Positions 1-4,866 of a stretch of 9,102 bases of DNA are shown here, piece by piece. The first letter of the stretch is position 1. Each line of letters starts with the position of its first letter. Under the pieces are notes generated by a model. It saw nothing but the letters and a program-made list of their open reading frames with translations, made no database searches and had not been told where the DNA came from. The stretch spans positions 1-9,102 of the forward strand of contig WTAG01000656.1 of the NCBI GenBank assembly GCA_013139755.1, read 5' to 3'. The DNA comes from Methylomarinum sp. Its GTDB lineage: Bacteria; Pseudomonadota; Gammaproteobacteria; Methylococcales; Methylomonadaceae. The translations under genes and the position numbers were made by a program.

Positions 1-645
1 GCCACTGGGTGGATTACCTTGAGTCAAAGTGGACGCAGGATCTATTGCTGCCCAATTCCATGTACCAAGCGAAGTACCAATCAATTCGACCCATGTGGTA
101 ATAAAGAAAGCACCTAAATACACCATAGGTGAGCGACCTTTAAATAAATATAATAAAAACACACTAAACAATAACGCACCAATCTGGTCCTCTCGTCCTA
201 TCACGCCGGTTAATGCTAAAACTGACCATGTACCACCGACTAAAACGACAAAAACTGCAATCTTTTTTGCATACTTTAAAAATAAATCGCAACGGCCTAA
301 TACTACAGCCGTTAAATAAACCAGTCCATGCCCGGGTGGGACGAAAGCAGGGACATTTTCTAATCGATAGGTATAGCCAGACATATAAATAGAAGCAAAA
401 TTCTCCCCTATCGTGGCAAATGTCACTGCGACAAATACTTGCGCCCTGACAAACTTACATTCTCCTACCAGTATAGTAATTAATGAAACCCAGCCAGCGA
501 CACCCAATGCATACTGCAATTCAATACTTGCTACTGAATCAATCAAGAAACATAAAGCCACTGCAACAAAAGCAAATGCAATGATGTAATAATCTCGTTT
601 ACTATGGTTTATTTCAACATCCACAGCGGGAAAATGTCTCAACAT
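1..645 (-). CDS. Polytopic membrane protein of unknown function (3' end outside window)
   Basis: Reading the minus strand from an ATG at 645 gives 215 codons with no stop before the window edge, so the C-terminus is missing. An AGGA six bases before the ATG supports this start. The product is hydrophobic, with about six or more membrane segments (roughly residues 21-36, 46-61, 69-84, 105-117, 129-148, 155-169 and 175-190). Polar residues sit inside or next to these segments in distinctive motifs: GENFASIY (E81), VPPGHGLVYL (H106), WVELIGTSLGTWNW (E187) and QGNPPSG at the visible end. I do not recognise the family with certainty. The E..G..G.W.W pattern loosely recalls carotenoid-pathway membrane proteins, but that is only a resemblance. 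The gene lies 16 nt after yqaA on the same strand, so the two are probably co-transcribed. The open frame, ribosome site and motif structure make it a real gene. Confidence 0.75.
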   Translation of the reverse strand, partial: MLRHFPAVDVEINHSKRDYYIIAFAFVAVALCFLIDSVASIELQYALGVAGWVSLITILVGECKFVRAQVFVAVTFATIGENFASIYMSGYTYRLENVPAFVPPGHGLVYLTAVVLGRCDLFLKYAKKIAVFVVLVGGTWSVLALTGVIGREDQIGALLFSVFLLYLFKGRSPMVYLGAFFITTWVELIGTSLGTWNWAAIDPASTLTQGNPPSG

Positions 646-661
646 ATAAAATCCTAAATTA

Positions 662-1087
662 TTAAATAAATATATACGCTACAAAAGCATATCTTACCGC
701 TTTACCAACAAATATTGCGATACATGAAACTATAATAGGTAGTTTTAACCAGCCACCTGCAAAGCACAAGCCATCACCCACGATAGGTAGCCATGAAAAT
801 AACAAAGTCCAAACACCCCAGCGCTTTACAATTCCTAAGGACTTTTTTTTCTTATCTGAAAGCAAACTCTCGGCCGGGAACTTCTTTGCTGCCAACACGC
901 CCAAAAACCATGTTGTTAGTGCCCCCAAGGTATTGCCAACTGTTGCAATCAACACCAGTCCTTCTATATTAAACAGCTTTTCTGACACCATATATGCCAA
1001 AACTGCTTCTGACCCGCCAGGCGCTACTGTTGATGAAACAAATGCACTAACAAAAAGTCCCCATAGCCCTATTACTTCTTCCTGCAT
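662..1087 (-). CDS. yqaA: YqaA-family (VTT/DedA-related) inner-membrane protein
   Basis: The 141-residue product matches E. coli YqaA (142 aa) along its whole length. Shared points are the N-terminal F.S.F.S.T..PG.SE segment (residues 13-27), the TVGNTLGALT segment (residues 49-58), a basic loop near 78-89, the RWGVWTLLFSWLPIVGDGLC block (residues 89-108) and the GKAVRY motif near 128-133. This family belongs to the VTT/SNARE-associated group with DedA proteins. DedA-type relatives are linked to lipid flipping and membrane homeostasis, but the specific role of YqaA is not established. The chosen ATG gives the family length; only a weak purine run (GGGAAAAA) precedes it. The gene begins 13 nt after the T-tract of a strong terminator, leaving little room for its own promoter. 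It is followed after 16 nt by the unknown membrane gene. Confidence 0.9.
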   Translation of the reverse strand: MQEEVIGLWGLFVSAFVSSTVAPGGSEAVLAYMVSEKLFNIEGLVLIATVGNTLGALTTWFLGVLAAKKFPAESLLSDKKKKSLGIVKRWGVWTLLFSWLPIVGDGLCFAGGWLKLPIIVSCIAIFVGKAVRYAFVAYIFI

Positions 1088-1100
1088 TTGTTTTTCCCAT

Positions 1101-1140
1101 AAAAAAAGCCCCTGAAATCAAAATGACTTCAGAGGCTTTT
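1101..1140 (-). terminator. Rho-independent terminator of the copper operon
   Basis: On the minus strand the transcript can form a 16-bp stem with a 5-nt AUUUU loop. The 5' arm is AAAAGCCTCTGAAGTC and the 3' arm is GATTTCAGGGGCTTTT; all 16 positions pair, two of them as G-U wobbles. The 3' arm runs into seven T residues. The stem starts 12 nt after the stop codon of the cupredoxin gene. It is one of the clearest signals in the window and marks the end of the copper operon. Read on the plus strand it has only four T residues after it, and no plus-strand gene ends here. Confidence 0.9.
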
Positions 1141-1152
1141 ATTCAAGCAGAA

Positions 1153-2040
1153 TTACTCTTTCGGTAACTCTATTGATTTTTTAGAAGTCACCTTATTAAT
1201 TAAACCTGTCAATAATTTAACTAATAAACCAATACCTTGGGCAAGCATTTCAAAAATGGTACTTACAATCTCTGTAACTGTCATACCTTTAAACTTACGT
1301 GCCAAAAGAGGTGCAAGCAATAATCCGACAGCAAGGCCAATAATCATCACGCCCGAGATGACCGAATCATTTTCAGCTATTTTTTTCTCTTTAGCAGCCT
1401 TAGCTTTCTCAGCTTTTATTACTGCAGCTGACTTAACAATAACTTCCGGGATACTTTTGCTGTAATCATCCTGAATAACATTAGCAGAAACACCAGGAAT
1501 ACTCGGCAAATCTCCACTACCCTTGCCTATTTTAAGCTGAGCTTTCATACCCTTTTCCATGTGCTGAGAAATATCACAATGGACTAAGTATGTCTTGTCA
1601 TTAGGCGGAAAAATTAAAGTCCCTGATATTTTCCCCGGTCCTGTTACTTCTAAATGAAACATACCTTTTGGGTAAAGATATCTTGGCAATCCATGCATCA
1701 TCCACTGATGGCGAATCTCATCATCATTAACAAAATTAACCGTTAATTTGGTGCATGGCTCAAACTGATATTCCTGCTTGTCAAAGCCAAACATCGTCCC
1801 TGGAAATTTTTCAGAATATTTATGTCCGGCATGGACGGTGATCTCTTTGCTTGCTGAGATCTTATCGCAACCACCCGGCAAGACATCGGTATTTTGTCCC
1901 ATCACCATACCGCCATCCATATCCATTAAATGACCATCTCCATGATCCATTAAACGAGTATGATCCATAAATTCTTTTTCAGCAAAAGCGGAGGCTGAAA
2001 TAGTAAGCCCTAATACTGCTGTTATCAATAACTTATGCAT
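1153..2040 (-). CDS. Membrane-anchored periplasmic cupredoxin with Met/His-rich N-terminus
   Basis: The 295-residue product begins with a signal peptide (about residues 1-20, ending ASAFA). A copper-binding-style Met/His segment follows at 25-47, with MDH at 25-27 and 31-33 plus H37, M39, M41, M45 and M47. The cupredoxin domain spans about 58-172. Its type 1 copper ligands can be read as H111 (in RHQWMMHGLP), then C155, H160 and M165 with C-x4-H-x4-M spacing. C58 and C96 may form a disulfide. An Ala/Lys-rich linker (about 200-222) leads to one membrane helix (about 227-246) and then a cytoplasmic tail with an amphipathic stretch (about 252-285). The expected role is one-electron transfer or copper binding at the periplasmic face. 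The ATG overlaps the oxidase stop as TAATG, and AGGAGG lies 9 nt upstream, so translation is coupled. It is the last gene before the terminator. No CuA motif (CxxxCxxxH) is present, so it is not an oxidase subunit II. Confidence 0.85.
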   Translation of the reverse strand: MHKLLITAVLGLTISASAFAEKEFMDHTRLMDHGDGHLMDMDGGMVMGQNTDVLPGGCDKISASKEITVHAGHKYSEKFPGTMFGFDKQEYQFEPCTKLTVNFVNDDEIRHQWMMHGLPRYLYPKGMFHLEVTGPGKISGTLIFPPNDKTYLVHCDISQHMEKGMKAQLKIGKGSGDLPSIPGVSANVIQDDYSKSIPEVIVKSAAVIKAEKAKAAKEKKIAENDSVISGVMIIGLAVGLLLAPLLARKFKGMTVTEIVSTIFEMLAQGIGLLVKLLTGLINKVTSKKSIELPKE

Positions 2041-3806
2041 TATTTATTTCCTCCTTTAATAGATGAAATCATCGCCATGATTTTTTCACGGTTTAAAAAG
2101 AGCAAATAAGCGGCAATACCAAAAATCAAGCCCCAAATAAAGTTACTGACCGAATCATCACTGTTTTCAAGTGCGGCTGAAGCTGCCGCTTGCTCATCGT
2201 AAAACTTCATTGATTTAGGGCCTTCTTCAACCACTGCTGGTTTAGCCGCCGGAGGTGCTCGATAATCTTTAGCATCAATCTCACCTAGACTATTCCAGGC
2301 ATCGATATCTTGCCATACCGGTAATTTTCTCTCGTTAAATTTCTTAGAAAATAACGGCATCACACTTTCGCCAATGGTTTTTGGCAAACCAACTTCATTC
2401 AAGTATTTTTTATAAACTAAAGCACTGACATTACCACCAGGATTTTGCCCGTTAGTTTGAATACCTTTCTCTCTATGATCGTGAAAAATCCATACCCCTT
2501 GACCATAACTGTGTAAACCGTCGTCAACTGTACTTATTTTTAAATCATTCCGTTGCGCAGGAGCAATATCATAAATATCACGCATAATCTGTGCATCAGG
2601 GTTATGCAAGACCCCGTCATAATGGGTAATTGTTGCTTTATGCCCATGCGTATGTAGTGCTAGTTGCTCACCTGCACTATTAAATACTCGCATTTTAATG
2701 TTTTCATCAGGCTCAGCAACAATGATTGACTCCCTTAATGTATAAGGGAATGAACGACCATTAAGCGTATAGTAATCTTCAGTTGCTTCGCCCATATCGT
2801 ATTCACGATTCATTTTCTTGGCAATTAAACGAGGATCATTATATTTTTGAATTGTATCGTGCAACTCTTTATCCATTGCATGATAGTGCAAATCATATTC
2901 ACTATCATATTCTTCAAGAATTGCTTTTGATGGATGCCTTACTTGACCCGCCCCCACGTTAAACGTCTGTACCCAGTTGTTTGGTCTGTTCTCTTCGACC
3001 ACAAACATACCAACTAAGCCCATTGCTAAATGCACATGTGTTTGTACATGACAATGGTAAACAAAAGTCCCGGGCTGTCTTGGGCGAATTTCATACGTTT
3101 TACTTTGTCCCGGTAAAACAAACTTATCACTTGTTTGTGGAACACCATCATTCCCCTCACCAGCACTATCAACCCAAGGGTGATCAACACCATGTAAATG
3201 AATAGTATGAGGAAAATAGCGACTATTTTCTAATTGAATCCAGACAATATCACCTTGTTCTACACGAATAACAGGTGATGGTGCTCTTAATAAAGGATTA
3301 GCATCTGTACCAACAAAACTGTTCGTTGCCATTCCTCTAGATTTTGGTGCAAACACCCACATGCCAGGTTGAACCCCTGGAGCAATGTCAAAAGTAGGAA
3401 CTAGACCATCAAAGTCTGGAGAGTGGCCATTAAGCTCAGCCACTTCCAGTTTGATAATTATGAGATCAGGATCTCCATCCCCATCCATGTCATTCTTTTT
3501 AATAATTGCATCAGCGGCGTAATAGGTATTCATCAATGTTTCCATTGAAAGATTATTGGTACCTTTTACTTCTGCTGCAATTTGCGCTGGATTATCAGGA
3601 CTACAACGTAAAGACTCCTGAATCTTTACGCCCTCAATCGTTTGCGCTTTACGCCATTCGGGTTCATTTGAGCTACAAACAGCCTCAACTTCACCTTTAT
3701 CAACACTGACTGCTTTAGGCAAACCGACTACAGCCGATGCCGACAAAGGCATCAGCACTACAGCGGCACCCAAAAGAATACTTAGGGAATGGAGATGTTT
3801 CTGCAT
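2040..3806 (-). CDS. Two-domain multicopper oxidase (type C), membrane-anchored
   Basis: The 588-residue product has a signal peptide (about 1-25, ASA), two cupredoxin domains (about 175-272 and 360-468), a Pro/Ala-rich linker and a C-terminal membrane helix (about 554-571) with a Lys-rich tail. The trinuclear copper site is complete: H203/H205 in HTIHLHG, H251/H253 in HCH, H385/H387 in HTHGH, and H442/H444 in HDH. Type 1 copper ligands lie in domain 1: H200, C252, H257 and M262, as in the NirK domain 1 pattern. In domain 2 the Cys position is D443, so no second type 1 site exists. This matches type C two-domain oxidases such as the blue copper oxidase of Nitrosomonas europaea. The family couples one-electron oxidation of a substrate to O2 reduction to water; the substrate here is unknown (Cu(I), a phenol or a redox protein are possible). 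An unusual leader before domain 1 holds a DMDGDGDPD loop (106-114) and Cys 44 and 68. It lies 30 nt after the PmoD-like gene, with AAGG 8 nt before the ATG. Confidence 0.92.
   Translation of the reverse strand: MQKHLHSLSILLGAAVVLMPLSASAVVGLPKAVSVDKGEVEAVCSSNEPEWRKAQTIEGVKIQESLRCSPDNPAQIAAEVKGTNNLSMETLMNTYYAADAIIKKNDMDGDGDPDLIIIKLEVAELNGHSPDFDGLVPTFDIAPGVQPGMWVFAPKSRGMATNSFVGTDANPLLRAPSPVIRVEQGDIVWIQLENSRYFPHTIHLHGVDHPWVDSAGEGNDGVPQTSDKFVLPGQSKTYEIRPRQPGTFVYHCHVQTHVHLAMGLVGMFVVEENRPNNWVQTFNVGAGQVRHPSKAILEEYDSEYDLHYHAMDKELHDTIQKYNDPRLIAKKMNREYDMGEATEDYYTLNGRSFPYTLRESIIVAEPDENIKMRVFNSAGEQLALHTHGHKATITHYDGVLHNPDAQIMRDIYDIAPAQRNDLKISTVDDGLHSYGQGVWIFHDHREKGIQTNGQNPGGNVSALVYKKYLNEVGLPKTIGESVMPLFSKKFNERKLPVWQDIDAWNSLGEIDAKDYRAPPAAKPAVVEEGPKSMKFYDEQAAASAALENSDDSVSNFIWGLIFGIAAYLLFLNREKIMAMISSIKGGNK
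2050..2055 (-). promoter_or_regulatory. Strong Shine-Dalgarno for the cupredoxin gene
   Basis: AGGAGG on the minus strand lies 9 nt before the cupredoxin ATG. It sits inside the last codons of the oxidase gene, where it encodes the Gly-Gly of the KGGNK tail. Together with the TAATG stop/start overlap, it shows that the two proteins are meant to be made together, and it may let the cupredoxin be made in excess over the oxidase. Confidence 0.8.
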
Positions 3807-3836
3807 TTTATATACCTTGTTTTAAGTTGCTGTTAC

Positions 3837-4433
3837 TTATTTAAGTTTTGTAGCATCACCAATGATTCCATCAACTTTCTTTTTAAACCCTTCATTTGAA
3901 AGGTAAAAAACATATAAAGCGGCTAAAACAACTATAAAATAAATTAATAGGCTACCTTTACTTGCTGCTATGCCTGTACCCGCTCTAAAAGACATATGCG
4001 CATCAAGCCTTTCACCATTACCTTTTAATAAGGTAATGTGAATCAGATATTTACCAGCCTCAGGCACACCGTTTGGCAGAGCTAAAACAACAGTACCTGA
4101 TTTTTGTTTTTTCGCTTCACGAAAGAAAACGCGAGTACCTTCAGGTTCTTTAGTTACCTCAAACTCTACTGCCATATTACGGTATCTAACATCCTGGTAA
4201 TCGAAAACCAACTGAGTCATAGTTGATACATCAGGAAGGCTTCCACAAAATTCGTCACCTGGATAAGCATTGGGTTGGTACGCTGTATAATGAATCCAAT
4301 GATCAGGTTCTAGCTCAAATTTACATTGATCAGTATCTGTACCGGCTGCACCACCGTGAGCCCAAAGCACTGTTGAAAATAATAAGCCTAGAAGACCTAG
4401 AAAACTTTGTCTTAAAATTTGTTTTTTATTCAT
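3837..4433 (-). CDS. PmoD/AmoD-like membrane-anchored periplasmic copper protein (probable)
   Basis: This 198-residue protein has an N-terminal signal peptide (1-25, ending VLWA). Cleavage would leave His26 as the first mature residue, followed by Gly-Gly. The periplasmic domain (about 26-155) has C37 in DQCKFEL, H45 and H48 in DHWIHYTAYQP, and C63 in EFCGSLPD, then a beta-rich part with M72 and M87. One membrane helix (about 161-178) and a basic tail end the protein. The C...HYTAYQP...EFC..LPD pattern and this topology resemble the PmoD/AmoD family from pmo/amo operons, where a CuA-type site forms from Cys, His and Met at a dimer interface. I make that match from memory, so it is probable rather than proven. 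It is the first gene of the copper operon. GGAAGG ends 4 nt before the ATG, and the oxidase gene follows after 30 nt. If it is not PmoD-like, it is still a secreted copper-ligand-bearing membrane protein. Confidence 0.7.
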   Translation of the reverse strand: MNKKQILRQSFLGLLGLLFSTVLWAHGGAAGTDTDQCKFELEPDHWIHYTAYQPNAYPGDEFCGSLPDVSTMTQLVFDYQDVRYRNMAVEFEVTKEPEGTRVFFREAKKQKSGTVVLALPNGVPEAGKYLIHITLLKGNGERLDAHMSFRAGTGIAASKGSLLIYFIVVLAALYVFYLSNEGFKKKVDGIIGDATKLK

Positions 4434-4454
4434 AATACCTTCCAGTTTTTTTTA

Positions 4455-4460
4455 ATTATA
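4455..4460 (-). promoter_or_regulatory. Possible -10 element of the copper operon
   Basis: A perfect TATAAT reads on the minus strand 21 nt before the ATG of the PmoD-like gene. A start of transcription about 7 nt downstream would leave a short leader that still contains the GGAAGG ribosome site. There is no recognisable -35 box at 16-18 nt; the hexamer there is TAAAAT. The promoter may therefore need an activator, or the match may be chance in AT-rich DNA. Confidence 0.3.
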
Positions 4461-4536
4461 TTTTTTAGGGTACCTCTATTTTATTCTGTCTGAGCAGATA
4501 TGTACTTAAAACTTTTGAGAACAAGGCGAAGACCGC

Positions 4537-4558
4537 TGTTAATAGCTAGCTATTGACA
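4537..4558. repeat. 22-nt inverted repeat with perfect 14-bp palindromic core
   Basis: The core AATAGCTAGCTATT (4541-4554) is a perfect palindrome. Four flanking positions on each side also pair, one as G-T, giving 11-bp arms with no spacer. It lies about 105 nt upstream of the copper operon start codon and about 310 nt before pgi. It could be a dimeric regulator site, or the centre of a dispersed intergenic repeat spanning roughly 4510-4612. Confidence 0.45.
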
Positions 4559-4805
4559 AGATTTTCAACGAAGTTATCGAATATTTTCAAGAGTATAAAG
4601 CCAGCCATGAATTAATAGGTATGCCCTTTAACATTACTAACAGCTTTTATCCTTACAAGTTGTAATTATATTTTTGCTGAAAGTAACTGTTAACTTTATC
4701 ACACCATATTAAGCAAAGAAAGTAAGTCTATTCTTTATCTATGTGTGCAACTCAACAATACATTATTAAATCACCTTATACTAATTTATTTTTGCGTAAT
4801 TATAT

Positions 4806-4834
4806 TTGCCAATTTACAAGCCTTTACGTAGACT
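4806..4834 (+). promoter_or_regulatory. Sigma70-like promoter for pgi
   Basis: TTGCCA (4806-4811, five of six matches to the -35 consensus) is separated by exactly 17 nt from TAGACT (4829-4834, four of six matches to the -10 consensus). Transcription would start near 4841, leaving a leader of about 26 nt before the pgi ATG. The leader carries only a weak GGA ribosome site. This is pattern matching only, in AT-rich DNA. Confidence 0.4.
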
Positions 4835-4866
4835 TTCAATTTACTTAATTACTGACTGGATCAAAA

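Larger units (their letters stand above)
4434..4866. other. Divergent intergenic region between copper operon and pgi
   Basis: No gene or RNA is visible in these 433 bases. The stretch is AT-rich and holds the start signals of both diverging units. Recognisable pieces are a minus-strand TATAAT near the copper operon, a 22-nt dyad at 4537-4558, three copies of TAATTATATTT (4453, 4663 and 4798) and a sigma70-like promoter for pgi at 4806-4834. The part from about 4510 to 4612 is less AT-rich than its surroundings and may be an inserted or dispersed repeat. Confidence 0.6.

Noticed and set aside
29..319. Plus-strand open frame of 96 codons at the left end
   Set aside because: It lies opposite the minus-strand membrane gene, which has a ribosome site, motifs and membrane segments; the plus-strand translation has no such features.
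933..1465. Plus-strand open frames of 60 and 69 codons
   Set aside because: They are antisense to yqaA and the cupredoxin gene and show no ribosome site or recognisable motif.
1153..2040. Cupredoxin as a cytochrome oxidase subunit II or nitrous-oxide-reductase-type CuA protein
   Set aside because: There is only one Cys in the ligand region (C155) with C-x4-H-x4-M spacing; the CxxxCxxxH CuA motif is absent and the membrane helix is C-terminal.
2981..3709. Plus-strand open frames of 74 and 67 codons within the oxidase gene
   Set aside because: Antisense shadows of conserved copper-site coding sequence; composition such as His-rich stretches follows from the opposite strand.
2040..3806. Oxidase as a NirK nitrite reductase or PcoA/CopA three-domain oxidase
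   Set aside because: It has the full HxH/HCH/HxH/HxH trinuclear set, which NirK lacks, and only two cupredoxin domains, with no C-terminal HCH type 1 site.
4489..4498. Short inverted repeat TCTGAGCAGA upstream of the copper operon
   Set aside because: Only 4-bp arms, which is common by chance.
4434..4866. A small RNA, tRNA or CRISPR array in the intergenic region
   Set aside because: No cloverleaf, no regularly spaced repeats and no paired promoter and terminator were seen.
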